A stretch of DNA of 64,000 nt from Anabaena sp. UHCC 0187 (GCF_009712035.1 NZ_VILB01000011.1:67146-131145); one strand, 5' to 3'; shown: positions 54,291 through 63,306, counted from the stretch's first letter. The notes: a model not told the origin generated them from the letters alone. A program made the numbers and translations.

Positions 54291-56459
54291 ATGCTTTCTG
54301 ATTCTCTTTGGATTTTTGGTACTAGTCGGAGTGGTAAAACTACTCGCTTAGTCAACCAGTTTAGTGCTTGGTTACAAATTGATAGTCAATTACCTGATTT
54401 ATTTTATAATAAAAATATTAACAATTCCCAAACTCAACCTATAGATCCAAATGTAAATTTACACCAAAAAGAACTAGGTATTTTATTGTTATCTGCTAAT
54501 GATGATAACCGCAGAGAATTAGCTGATAGAGTTACTACTTTAACATCAGGAAAATATCCTATTCGCGTCAAAACAGCTTTGGGTTTTTTCCAAGATGAGG
54601 TAATTTTATTTTGGCCGTTACTAATTGATTCATTGTCAATTAAAGCTCAATTTCCAGTCAGATTACGCCCAGAAACGGAACAAGAATTGGCGACAAAACT
54701 CTGGAGTTGTCAGTTAGATTCCGAGGTTTTGCGGCGTGTAGGGATGAATGAGAATCGTTTGGTAAGACGTATCCTGGATTTATGGCAATTAGCAGCTTAT
54801 AGCGGTGTACCTTGTGAAGACATTCCCCAAATATTACACAGTGGTTTAGAAGATAATGCTATCAATTTAGAACCGGAATTTTTGGGTTCTTTACTACTAA
54901 ATTGGCGAAATTGGTGTTTAGAACGGGGGTTATTGAGTTATGGCTTAATTACCGAACTTTATCACCACAAATTATTAACTAATAGTAGCTATCAGGAACA
55001 TCTAAAACAACGCTATCAAGTCATCATAGCAGACGATGTAGATGATTATCCGGCGATCGCTGCTAACTTATTTGAATTTTTATTAGATGCTGGGGCTGTG
55101 GGTGCGTTTAGCTACAATTCTCATGGGAAGGTACGCTGGGGTTTAGGTGCAGATCCTCAGTATTTAGCCAGATTATCTGGGCGTTGTCAAGTAGAAAATT
55201 TAACCTCACCACCTGGGAATAGTTTGGGATCTGCTCTGACTGAGCAAATGGTAGAATTGGTAACACAGCCGATGACGATGTTGAGTTTACCTAGTTGTGT
55301 ACAGCCTATTCAAACCACTTCCCGCGCCCAGCTATTACGCCAAACAGCCGAGATGATTATTGATGGGGTTAAATCCGGGGAAATAGCGGCGGATGAGGTA
55401 GCGATTATTGCACCGGGTTTAGATGCGATCGCTCGTTATACTATAGTAGAAATACTAACTAAACAAAATATTGAAGTAGCATCTCTCAACGAACAACGCC
55501 CTTTAATCAGTTCCTCGGTAGTCAGAGCATTACTTACCCTCATGGCTCTAGTTTATCCCGGTTTGGGACGGTTAGTAGATAGGGATGCGGTGGCAGAAAT
55601 GTTAGTGGTTTTGAGTCAATATCAAACCCAAGATGGAGAGGAAAAAGAATTCCATCATTCTAAAATAGATCCAGTGCGGGCTGGATTAATCGCCGATGCT
55701 TGTTTTGTTCCCCACCCCCACACACCCAATTTATTACCCGTGAAAACCTTTGAACGTTGGGATAGAATTGGCTATATTGCCACTCAGGCTTATGAAGAAA
55801 TATTACAATGGATTGGAGAACAGAGAGAGGAATATCACCAGCGGCTTCTCCTCACCCCCATTTTTCTCCTCTACAAAGCCATTCAACGCTTTGTGTGTAA
55901 TGATAGAAACCCTTCATATCAAGAATTAGCAGTATTAAGAGAATTACTAGAAACCGCCCAACATTATTGGGAAATAGACACCCGCTTAAAACAAACCGAT
56001 TCTCTATTACTTTCACTGCATACACCAGAAACACTCAGCATTACCATTATTGAATTTATTCAACTGCTGCGACGGGGGACAATTACTGCAAATCCCTATC
56101 CTATCCGTCCTATCGGTAGCAGTAGAAAAGCTGTAACTTTAGCAACTATCTTCCAATACCGTGCAAGTCGTAAACATCACCGTTGGCATTTTTGGTTAGA
56201 TATTGGTTCACCCCTGTGGGCAAAAGGTGGTGCGGCGACTTTGTTTGGTGCTAATTTATTTTTACGGGATAGGTTAGGACAACCTTGGACAGCAGCAGAT
56301 GAACAATTAGCCGAAGAAGAAAGATTACAAAGAATTGTCGCAGATTTGTTGGCGCGGGTGTCTGATAAATTGTATTTATGTCATAGTGATTTAGCTGTAA
56401 ATGGGCAGGAACAAATTGGACCTTTGTTACCTTTAGTTCATTCTTGCGAAGTAGTGTAA
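54291..56459 (+). CDS. UvrD/RecB-like superfamily I helicase-type protein
   Basis: The 722-residue protein has an N-terminal Walker A (FGTSRSGKTTRL, residues 9-19) and a Walker B-like IIADDVDDYPAIAANLFEFL (about 248-265), where the usual DExQ box is degenerate. Later blocks (LRQTAEMIIDGVKSGEIAADEVAIIAPG, and near the end VTLATIFQYRASRKHH) resemble motifs IV-VI of UvrD-type enzymes. It is a known type of cyanobacterial protein often called recombinase or UvrD-like, but activity is unproven. It starts close to the divergent pxcA promoter. Confidence 0.75.
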   Translation: MLSDSLWIFGTSRSGKTTRLVNQFSAWLQIDSQLPDLFYNKNINNSQTQPIDPNVNLHQKELGILLLSANDDNRRELADRVTTLTSGKYPIRVKTALGFFQDEVILFWPLLIDSLSIKAQFPVRLRPETEQELATKLWSCQLDSEVLRRVGMNENRLVRRILDLWQLAAYSGVPCEDIPQILHSGLEDNAINLEPEFLGSLLLNWRNWCLERGLLSYGLITELYHHKLLTNSSYQEHLKQRYQVIIADDVDDYPAIAANLFEFLLDAGAVGAFSYNSHGKVRWGLGADPQYLARLSGRCQVENLTSPPGNSLGSALTEQMVELVTQPMTMLSLPSCVQPIQTTSRAQLLRQTAEMIIDGVKSGEIAADEVAIIAPGLDAIARYTIVEILTKQNIEVASLNEQRPLISSSVVRALLTLMALVYPGLGRLVDRDAVAEMLVVLSQYQTQDGEEKEFHHSKIDPVRAGLIADACFVPHPHTPNLLPVKTFERWDRIGYIATQAYEEILQWIGEQREEYHQRLLLTPIFLLYKAIQRFVCNDRNPSYQELAVLRELLETAQHYWEIDTRLKQTDSLLLSLHTPETLSITIIEFIQLLRRGTITANPYPIRPIGSSRKAVTLATIFQYRASRKHHRWHFWLDIGSPLWAKGGAATLFGANLFLRDRLGQPWTAADEQLAEEERLQRIVADLLARVSDKLYLCHSDLAVNGQEQIGPLLPLVHSCEVV

Positions 56460-56550
56460 ATAGTTGGAAATTCCCATATAGCAGTATGCACTTGAATGAG
56501 ATACAACATTTACAGGAAAATTCATATAGAAAGAGACTTCTTTCTTCCTT

Positions 56551-56596
<46 letters not shown>

Positions 56597-56613
56597 TATA
56601 ACTATAAATAAAA

Positions 56614-56639
56614 CCTCTATGGAATTATAGAGGCTTTTT
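56614..56639. terminator. Bidirectional terminator
   Basis: CCTCTAT at 56614-56620 pairs with ATAGAGG at 56627-56633. Five T follow at 56635-56639, and TTTTATTTAT follows on the minus strand. It serves the convergent helicase and peptide genes. Confidence 0.85.
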
Positions 56640-56681
56640 ATTTAAAATCTATTTACCGACTCTTGGCTTTTCATTGCTTTT

Positions 56682-57077
56682 TTAGCAATCCCCATTTCCA
56701 CCATTCCCATTTCCATTAGAAGAGTTAAGATCAGTAGGAATTATCTTAGTTCCTGATTGATTCAAACTGAATGAACCGGAAGGATCTGCGTTAAATATTG
56801 CTGGCTTAATTCCGGAATTTCCTGCTGAAGAATTATACAAAAGAAACTCTCCCGGATAAGTACCGCTCTCTCCCGGTTGTAAAGTTTGTTGTTGCAGGGG
56901 TAATTTATCCCCAAAATTATAAAAAATCCTCGGTGATCCTGTATTATTTTTAAGTGTAAATCCTCCAGCAATATTAGAAGCTTGTTCAGAACTTAATTCG
57001 GACAACAAATTCCCATCAAAACCAATGAAAGAAGCGTCTTTTTCTGTCTGGGAAGTCATAAAATCTGCTTGCGACAT
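56682..57077 (-). CDS. Putative double-glycine-leader secreted protein or peptide
   Basis: The 131-residue product starts with a soluble leader ending LLSELSSEQASNIAGG (residues 24-39). ExLSxEQ...GG is the pattern of double-glycine leaders cleaved by peptidase-containing ABC transporters, as in cyanobacterial bacteriocin-like precursors. The rest is a beta-type stretch (FTLKNNTGSPRIFYNFGDKLPL to SFSLNQSGTKI) and a low-complexity end (NGNGNGGNGDC) with the only cysteine of the protein at the last position. No transporter or modifying enzyme is in the window. Function is unknown. A bidirectional terminator follows. Confidence 0.7.
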   Translation of the reverse strand: MSQADFMTSQTEKDASFIGFDGNLLSELSSEQASNIAGGFTLKNNTGSPRIFYNFGDKLPLQQQTLQPGESGTYPGEFLLYNSSAGNSGIKPAIFNADPSGSFSLNQSGTKIIPTDLNSSNGNGNGGNGDC

Positions 57078-57244
57078 AATCTTATATCTCCAAAATAAAA
57101 TAATTGGAATTAACCTGCTATAAAAAGCTTATGCTTTAATTCAAGTAATTTAATTAATCCTAAGTTAGATATCTTAAATTAACCCTAAGCTAGATGACTG
57201 ACATTAAGATAATGAGAAATATTCAGTTTACTGACCTATAACAA

Positions 57245-57460
57245 TTGCTTTTCAAGATAGGTTTTACAAAAGTACCAACAACAGGTTCTCAACAAGTCTA
57301 TCAATATCCATTATCAGGAACTTTGGTCATTTTACCAGCTTACGAACAACAGGCTTATGTTCAGTCTGTGCATTTGGTAGCTGTACGTCGAATATTGGTA
57401 GAAAATGGTTTAATCAATACCAATACTTTTGACAGTTTTATGGGAAAAATTGCCAGCTAA
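57245..57460 (+). pseudogene. Fragment of a HicA-like small protein gene
   Basis: The frame encodes up to 71 residues, including GFTKVPTTGSQQVYQYPLSGTLVILPAY and VHLVAVRRILVENGLI, resembling HicA-type double-stranded RNA-binding toxins and related small cyanobacterial proteins. It is preceded directly by an in-frame TAA (57239-57241), has only a TTG start and lacks the N-terminal ATG and helix of relatives. It is therefore probably a 5'-decayed remnant. The 3' end is inside a tandem duplication. Catalytic His of HicA (normally in GSHH) is replaced by QQ. Confidence 0.5.
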
Positions 57461-57492
57461 AGTATCATCTTACCAGCTAAAGTATCATCTTA
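57453..57492. repeat. 20-base perfect tandem duplication
   Basis: CCAGCTAAAGTATCATCTTA occurs twice in a row at 57453-57472 and 57473-57492. It contains the stop codon of the HicA-like fragment and ends seven bases from the stop of the mCpol gene. Confidence 0.92.
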
Positions 57493-57498
57493 TTTAAC

Positions 57499-59019
57499 TT
57501 AACAAAGCTCAATGCCAACAATGGCGTTTTTACCAGGCTGAGTTTTCGCAAGTTTCAATGCTAAATATACTTCTTGAAATGATCGCCCATATCCAATTGA
57601 ACAAGTTAACCCAGGTGTTGACTGTGAATATATAGCTTGCATTTCTAAAAGCTTTTCTTCTGGAAGGTTTCCCTTAAATAAAAGATCGTCACCTGCTTCA
57701 AATACAATTGCATTCTTACCAAGCTCATCAGTGACAACCTTAGCAATCTTTGAAATTGCATTAGTTATATCTTTGCTTAACTTACGAAAACTAGCTTCAT
57801 CGCTACAAGCAAGAAATAACTCTTCTAATATCTTTCCTGTATCATCTCCATCTAACCCATAATATAAAGTCTCTTCTAGTGCTATGTCAGTATATGATAA
57901 TTTTTTAATCTGCTTAGGTTCTCTAGAAAGCTCGCCACTTGATAATAAAGGATACACAATATCTGTATAAAATTCAATAAAAGGAAAAGCCATTTTGACA
58001 GAAAGCTCTGCCTTGAATTTCTCCACATCAGTTAAAAGTTTACCTTTGTGCGTGGAACTATTTCTCAAGTACAATATGAAATCATTGAACTTGCTAAAGA
58101 ACTCTACATCAAAGTCAGATGGAGCATCTTTTTCGATTTTTGCTTGAATGATTTTGAGTTTTTGCCCAAAAGTTTTGCGATCTACTCTATCAGGGCTATC
58201 AGCCAAAATAAATTTACTTACAAGAAGGCGAATCAAGTCCTCTACACTAGCTGAAATTGACGAAGCTGCAATCCGATAGATAGCATTGTCTTTACTTTTA
58301 TCACCTTGCAACTTCAACTGAATAGAATGACCTAAGTTATCCTTAAAAAACTCTTGATCCGAAGAATCTGAATCTATAGCTACATATTTATTAGTGTGAT
58401 TTTCTATGATCTTTCTGTAACGTACCATTTCTGATAAATTTAGATAGGCTATGCTATCGAGCCTAGTGCTATCAGGTACTATAGTATAGCAGGATAATAA
58501 AATATCAATTGGAATAAATCTCCTTTCGTTAGTTAGTTCAAATAATTTTGAAACATCGATTATATATTGATTTTTTATATCAAGGATATAAGACACTATT
58601 GAGAGAAGATTTTTCTGTAATGAAGTTCCATTAGTGAGATCAACAATAAGATTTGAATCATCTGGAATACCTTTGAAAATAAACTCAACATAATCAACGA
58701 ACTTTTTAATTGAAGTTTCTTTTGCTGTAATCTCGATAATTTTATCGACAAATAATTCTCGATCTACTCCATTTATTTCTATATGATTTACCCAATCTTC
58801 ATTACTCTTTAGTTTGGAATAGGAATCCTTTGAATGCACAACAAATATGTTTGTTAGAGCCTGCTCAAACATTTCCTCAGCCTTAGCATTAGCTACAATG
58901 ATGGAGTTTGCAAATGTAAACTGATTAATGTTGCCGAGAACGAGCAAGGTTGTCATATGTCTGTAAGTGCTTATAAAGTGACCAGTTTCCTCTATGGTAC
59001 AGTAATCTGTAGTCTCCAT
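57499..59019 (-). CDS. CARF-HEPN-mCpol fusion, putative cyclic-oligonucleotide defence protein
   Basis: The 506-residue protein appears to have three parts (numbered from ATG at 59019). Residues about 20-165 look like a CARF-type Rossmann domain: TTLLVLGNI strand, then NLIVDLTNGTSLQKN (DLTNGT 127-132), the spot where CARF proteins carry D-x-TGGT. Residues about 250-360 look like a HEPN domain with the RNase motif RNSSTH (Arg319, His324). Residues about 380-500 resemble mCpol, the minimal Cas10-like cyclase palm: YYGLDGDDTGKILE (390-393) and FEAGDDLLFKG (443-445), then a KTQPGKN end. If correct, it would make, sense and act on a cyclic nucleotide in one chain. No cas gene or CRISPR array is present. 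TTG at 59022 or ATG at 58956 are alternative starts. Confidence 0.75.
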   Translation of the reverse strand: METTDYCTIEETGHFISTYRHMTTLLVLGNINQFTFANSIIVANAKAEEMFEQALTNIFVVHSKDSYSKLKSNEDWVNHIEINGVDRELFVDKIIEITAKETSIKKFVDYVEFIFKGIPDDSNLIVDLTNGTSLQKNLLSIVSYILDIKNQYIIDVSKLFELTNERRFIPIDILLSCYTIVPDSTRLDSIAYLNLSEMVRYRKIIENHTNKYVAIDSDSSDQEFFKDNLGHSIQLKLQGDKSKDNAIYRIAASSISASVEDLIRLLVSKFILADSPDRVDRKTFGQKLKIIQAKIEKDAPSDFDVEFFSKFNDFILYLRNSSTHKGKLLTDVEKFKAELSVKMAFPFIEFYTDIVYPLLSSGELSREPKQIKKLSYTDIALEETLYYGLDGDDTGKILEELFLACSDEASFRKLSKDITNAISKIAKVVTDELGKNAIVFEAGDDLLFKGNLPEEKLLEMQAIYSQSTPGLTCSIGYGRSFQEVYLALKLAKTQPGKNAIVGIELC

Positions 59020-59123
59020 CAATATAATTAGTATTAATTCTCACAAAAAAATACAATTAACCAGTATTAAGGACGAAATCTGGGTTACTGATGTCCCCAA
59101 ATTCCGTTCCAGTGATTTAATCC

Positions 59124-61478
59124 TTACTGTCGCGCCATAATAGTCCGCATTTCAGTTTCCCGATCTTGAATCAAATCGCCACTAACATCAACCATCACAC
59201 TATAAATCTTCCCCGTAAACTTAAAAGGCGGCTCATAATCCGGTGTAACAGGCGCACCAGGGGCAATTCCGCAGGTGACACCACTGGTTAGACCTAGTGC
59301 TAAAGGAGTAGTTACAGGCACATCAATCTGCCCGACCAATTTCTCATCAATATACAATTGGCCGCGTCCTGGCGTTCCTTTCCCCTTCGCTAAATCTGGT
59401 TGACCCGTGACTTTAAACTCAAAGCGCAACTGGTGACGACCAGCCGGCACAGATGACCCAGATTCCACATGATACAAGAATCGCCCCACATAATTATGAA
59501 CCCAGTGCAGTTTGCCATTTTGCACATAGAAAGAATAGCCACTATCATTACCCCCATGAGCCAGTAATATCCCTTCCGCGCCACCTGGGGGAATCTCCAC
59601 ATCAGCCGTAATACTGTGGGGACGATTTAACACCCTCACCGCACTACCGGCGGGAATCGCTTGAGTATCAGGATAGTAAACATAGCGGCTACGATTGACA
59701 GCAATTTGCGGGCGTTCTTCCGCGAATCGTTGCACACCACGTCCATCCACAGGCAACACATTATACTTGCCAGCCTCAATATACCAAGTGGCAATCATCT
59801 CAATTAACTTAGGACGATTATCAGCCGCAATATTGTGATTTTCCGCAAAATCCGAGGCGACGTGATACAGTTCCCAATGATGAGTATCCAAATCTGTTAG
59901 AGTTTCCGCCGAAATCGCCTCACCAAAAAATTGCCCCGCTTCAGTAAATGAGGGACCCGGCCAAGGACAAACCGCCCGCCAACCATCATAGTAAAGAGAA
60001 CGATGTCCCATCATCTCAAAATACTGGGTAAGATGCTTAGTAGGGGCGGTACTATGATTAAAAGTATGGGCAAAACTGACACCTTCAATAGGAGATTGAG
60101 TCACACCCTTAATCGTTGTCGGTGGTTCAATTTCCAGTAATTCCAGCACCGTCGGTACAAGGTCAATAGCATGAGCGTACTGAGTCCGAATTTCCCCTTT
60201 TGCCTCAATACCTTGACTCCAATGCACAATTAAAGGGTCGCTAATTCCCCCTCGATAGGTTTCCCGTTTCCACCGCCGGAAAGGCGTATTTCCTGCCCAA
60301 GTCCAGCCCCAAGCATAATGGTTAAAGGTTTCGGCACTACCTAGTTTATCTAATGCTTTGAGATTTTCCTCTAGGGATTCTGGCACATTGTTAAAAAACA
60401 GGTTTTCATTTACTGAACCCGTCGGTCCCCCTTCCGAACTTGCGCCATTATCCGAAATCACCATAATTACAGTATTCTCGAACTCACCGATAGATTTGAG
60501 GAAATCGAGTAAACGACCGATATGGTAGTCAGTATGGGTTAAAAAACCAGCATATACTTCCATCATCCGAGCATAAAGCCGTTTTTCGGCGGCTGGGAGA
60601 GTATCCCAGTGCGGGACATCGGGATCATGGCGAGAAAGTTCGGCATCTGCGGGAACAATCCCCATTTCCTGCTGACGGGCAAAAACCTTTTCCCTATAAG
60701 CTTCCCAACCATCATCAAATTGTCCAGCATAGGCATCAGCCCATTCTTTGGGGACATGATGGGGGGCGTGCATTGCTCCCGGACAGAAATACATGAAAAA
60801 GGGCTTATTTGGGGCAATTTGCTTGGCATCAGCGATAAAGCTAATGGCTTTGTCTGCTAAATCTTCCGTTAAATGATAGCCTTCTGCGGGGGTCTTTTCT
60901 GGCTTAACGGTGTGGTTATCATAAACCAAATCTGGATAATATTGGTGGGTTTCTCCGCCTAAAAATCCATAAAAACGCTCAAAACCACGACCGAGAGGCC
61001 AGCGATCATAGGGTCCTGCGGCTGAAAGTTGGTCTGAGGGGGTTAAATGCCATTTTCCTAACGCATAGGTGTTATAACCCTTCTGGAGTAATATTTCTGA
61101 GAGAAACCCATTTTCAAAGGGAATATTCCCATTACCTCCGGGATAACCCGTAGACCCTTCTGTAATGCAGGACATGGCGTTAGAATGGTGATTGCGCCCA
61201 GTTAGCAGACAAGAACGGGTGGGAGAACACAGTGCCGTTGTGTGTAGATTATTGTACCGCAATCCATTGGCGGCTAATGTGTCTAGGTTGGGTGTTTTGA
61301 TGGGACTTCCGTAACTGCCAAATTGTCCAAATCCTGTATCATCAAAAACGATAAATAGGATGTTTGGTGTATTTTCTTTTGCCCGCAATGGTTCTGGCCA
61401 AGCTGGACTGGATTTATCAACTGTGCGGCCGATTACTCCTGGGAAGGTAGTTCCGGGTTTGTATTCATGCAGAGACAT
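59124..61478 (-). CDS. Arylsulfatase-type sulfatase
   Basis: The 784-residue protein is a type I sulfatase of the arylsulfatase A family. Metal aspartates are in FIVFDDTGFGQFG (46-47). The formylglycine motif is CSPTRSCLLTGR (Cys84, Arg88). Later motifs include GKWHLTPSDQL, and DNGASSEGG for the second metal site. The C-terminal part has an LTP-like beta domain (VRVLNRPHSITADVEIPPGGAEG to LVGQIDVPVT), present in long sulfatases. No signal peptide is evident. It would release sulfate from sulfate esters. ATG at 61478 has AGAGGT eight bases upstream; the frame is open further up. Confidence 0.95.
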   Translation of the reverse strand: MSLHEYKPGTTFPGVIGRTVDKSSPAWPEPLRAKENTPNILFIVFDDTGFGQFGSYGSPIKTPNLDTLAANGLRYNNLHTTALCSPTRSCLLTGRNHHSNAMSCITEGSTGYPGGNGNIPFENGFLSEILLQKGYNTYALGKWHLTPSDQLSAAGPYDRWPLGRGFERFYGFLGGETHQYYPDLVYDNHTVKPEKTPAEGYHLTEDLADKAISFIADAKQIAPNKPFFMYFCPGAMHAPHHVPKEWADAYAGQFDDGWEAYREKVFARQQEMGIVPADAELSRHDPDVPHWDTLPAAEKRLYARMMEVYAGFLTHTDYHIGRLLDFLKSIGEFENTVIMVISDNGASSEGGPTGSVNENLFFNNVPESLEENLKALDKLGSAETFNHYAWGWTWAGNTPFRRWKRETYRGGISDPLIVHWSQGIEAKGEIRTQYAHAIDLVPTVLELLEIEPPTTIKGVTQSPIEGVSFAHTFNHSTAPTKHLTQYFEMMGHRSLYYDGWRAVCPWPGPSFTEAGQFFGEAISAETLTDLDTHHWELYHVASDFAENHNIAADNRPKLIEMIATWYIEAGKYNVLPVDGRGVQRFAEERPQIAVNRSRYVYYPDTQAIPAGSAVRVLNRPHSITADVEIPPGGAEGILLAHGGNDSGYSFYVQNGKLHWVHNYVGRFLYHVESGSSVPAGRHQLRFEFKVTGQPDLAKGKGTPGRGQLYIDEKLVGQIDVPVTTPLALGLTSGVTCGIAPGAPVTPDYEPPFKFTGKIYSVMVDVSGDLIQDRETEMRTIMARQ

Positions 61479-61553
61479 AAATCTGACCTCTTGAGAATAT
61501 TTAATTTTTAACAAAAAGCCCGAAATTCTATATCCTCTTTAGGAGGGGGTAAT

Positions 61554-61991
61554 TTATAAATTCATTGCCCGAATTACCACACCAATAAAACTAACTAAAC
61601 CAATTACCAGTAAAGCCACTCCGATAATTTCCGCACTGTGAGAGGTTTCATAGGTATAACGGTTATTTTGAATTTGTTTAAGTAACTTACGGTGTTCTCT
61701 CAACCCTAAAACCATTCCCAACATTCCCGTAACAATAAAAGATAGTCCCACAATCACCGAAAATCTGACTGGGTTGAGGTGATTACTCAGACGAGTATTT
61801 TCAATCGCTCTGACAATGGTGGGAATACCAAAGCCAAAACCAATTAAGGAAAGACAGGTGCGTATCCATGCCATTAATGTGCGGTCTGCTGCCGCTCGAC
61901 TACGGTATTTAGCTAGTTCTGTCCGATCTGCGGCTAAGTCATTGGTAGAAAGTTGTTCAGGTATTTCTGATTTGATAAGTGGCTGATTCAT
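61554..61991 (-). CDS. DUF202 (YidH-type) membrane protein
   Basis: The 145-residue protein has the DUF202 pattern: LAKYRSRAAADRTLMAWIRTCLSLIGFGFGIP, then two more hydrophobic segments (VIVGLSFIVTGMLGMVLGL and IIGVALLVIGLVSFIGVVI). It is an inner-membrane protein of unknown function. Its gene is 75 bases upstream of the sulfatase gene on the same strand and lies in a same-strand row of four genes, possibly one operon. Confidence 0.9.
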   Translation of the reverse strand: MNQPLIKSEIPEQLSTNDLAADRTELAKYRSRAAADRTLMAWIRTCLSLIGFGFGIPTIVRAIENTRLSNHLNPVRFSVIVGLSFIVTGMLGMVLGLREHRKLLKQIQNNRYTYETSHSAEIIGVALLVIGLVSFIGVVIRAMNL

Positions 61992-62033
61992 TCTGGTAAG
62001 ATGTGCCTGTAAATTACCTCTGAATAATTACTT

Positions 62034-62375
62034 TTATTGTTTTTGATCGAGTTCCTGAGTCAGAAAATAATTGAGGAAAGTTCGGATTAGGGCAACAATT
62101 CCTAGTTTTCCTAGAGACTCAAAGGTTGAAGATAAGGTGGTAGAGAGAATATCTGATCCTAACTGAAATTCTAATGCCAGCACTAGCCAAATTCCGAAAT
62201 TGAGCCGGATTTGTAGAAATCGGTTTTGACTATGATGATGGTTTAGAGAAATCGCTATTTTTCCGGTTTTTAATACACCCAATAAGATACAAAATACAGC
62301 AATGGATTCTAGTAAGAATTTGAGCAAAGTAATAACAAATGCTAACCCGCTCTCTAGCTGTTCAAGTAATACCAT
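62034..62375 (-). CDS. DUF1622 membrane protein
   Basis: The 113-residue protein matches DUF1622: VITLLKFLLESIAVFCILLGVLKTG, RLNFGIWLVLALEFQLGSDILSTTLS and LGKLGIVALIRTFLNYFLTQEL, with three transmembrane segments. Function is unknown. It lies 42 bases from the DUF202 gene on the same strand. Confidence 0.88.
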   Translation of the reverse strand: MVLLEQLESGLAFVITLLKFLLESIAVFCILLGVLKTGKIAISLNHHHSQNRFLQIRLNFGIWLVLALEFQLGSDILSTTLSSTFESLGKLGIVALIRTFLNYFLTQELDQKQ

Positions 62376-62390
62376 AATTTAGCTTTTTTT

Positions 62391-62420
62391 TCACGCAGAG
62401 ACGCAGAGGCACAGAGAGGA
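62391..62420. repeat. CGCAGAG-type intergenic repeat
   Basis: TCACGCAGAGACGCAGAGGC followed by ACAGAGAGG is another copy of the dispersed repeat. It separates the DUF1622 gene from the transporter gene. Confidence 0.8.
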
Positions 62421-62439
62421 GTTAAAAAATTGCATTTAG

Positions 62440-63291
62440 TTAGGTTGTTGCTCTAAGTTTGCGTTTATTCCAATTTGAGTAAAAACTTCCTAGAATTGCT
62501 CCTACAATTACATAAGCTATGATTGTGGGAATTACCTGTTGCTGTACGTTATTCAAGATAGCAATAAACAAGGCTAATCCGACATTACGAGCAATACAGG
62601 AAATTGCTAAAATTGGTTGTGTATCATCATTATGATCTCCTAAACTGTGTCCTATTACTAAGGAAGCAATTACCATGATGGTAATTACAACTATCGGTAA
62701 TCCCCAAACTTTAAAAAATAGGGGAATCCCTAAAATACCGGACAAAACAACCAGCAGCAACAAAAGAATATCAGCAATAAAATTTAAAGGTTGGGCGATA
62801 TTTTCGGCAAATTGAGGCACAAACTTTTGCAGCAAAAGACCGATACTTATAGGCAATAACTGTACCATGATCACTTGTCGGGCGACTTCTAAAATTGTCA
62901 CTTTTTCTGCAAGATGCTGAAATAGGCTAAAAAAAATCCCCAAGGTGACGGGAGTAATGCAGACTGCAAGTATGGCGAGAGTTAATTGAAGACTGGCTGC
63001 ATAACAGAATCTGCCTCCAGCCTTTTGCGCTCTTTTTGTGGTCAGAGGCGCACCTGGAGAAGCCGCCAACAAGGCTAATCCTGTGATTACTTCGGGGGGT
63101 AAGTTAAACAGTTTTAGCAGGACAATAAGCACTAGAGGAACTAGCACTACAACCGCTAAAAGCGCACGGAATAGTAAAGCAGGTTTTCGCCATAGAGAAA
63201 GCATTTCCTCAAAGCAGAGATTGCTTCCTATAGCTAACATTAAAGAAAAAATCGTGATTTTAACGAAAATCAGCAATAAAGGATGGTGCAT
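62440..63291 (-). CDS. Bile acid:sodium symporter-type (BASS) membrane transporter
   Basis: The 283-residue protein has about nine or ten transmembrane segments and the BASS/SBF-type pattern: VLLKLFNLPPEVITGLALLAASPGAPLT, and ISCIARNVGLALFIAIL near the C-terminus, which corresponds to the second sodium-site region. Such proteins carry organic anions such as pyruvate, bile acids or pantoate with sodium. The substrate here is unknown; organosulfate or sulfonate uptake would fit the nearby sulfatase but is only a guess. Confidence 0.82.
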   Translation of the reverse strand: MHHPLLLIFVKITIFSLMLAIGSNLCFEEMLSLWRKPALLFRALLAVVVLVPLVLIVLLKLFNLPPEVITGLALLAASPGAPLTTKRAQKAGGRFCYAASLQLTLAILAVCITPVTLGIFFSLFQHLAEKVTILEVARQVIMVQLLPISIGLLLQKFVPQFAENIAQPLNFIADILLLLLVVLSGILGIPLFFKVWGLPIVVITIMVIASLVIGHSLGDHNDDTQPILAISCIARNVGLALFIAILNNVQQQVIPTIIAYVIVGAILGSFYSNWNKRKLRATT

Positions 63292-63306
63292 AGCTGGAAA
63301 TTAACC

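Noticed and set aside
57499-59019. Reading the C-terminal domain of this protein as an ordinary GGDEF diguanylate cyclase
   Set aside because: The motifs are DGDD and GDD with Cas10/mCpol-like spacing and there is no GG(D/E)EF loop. The CARF- and HEPN-like parts upstream also fit the mCpol reading better.
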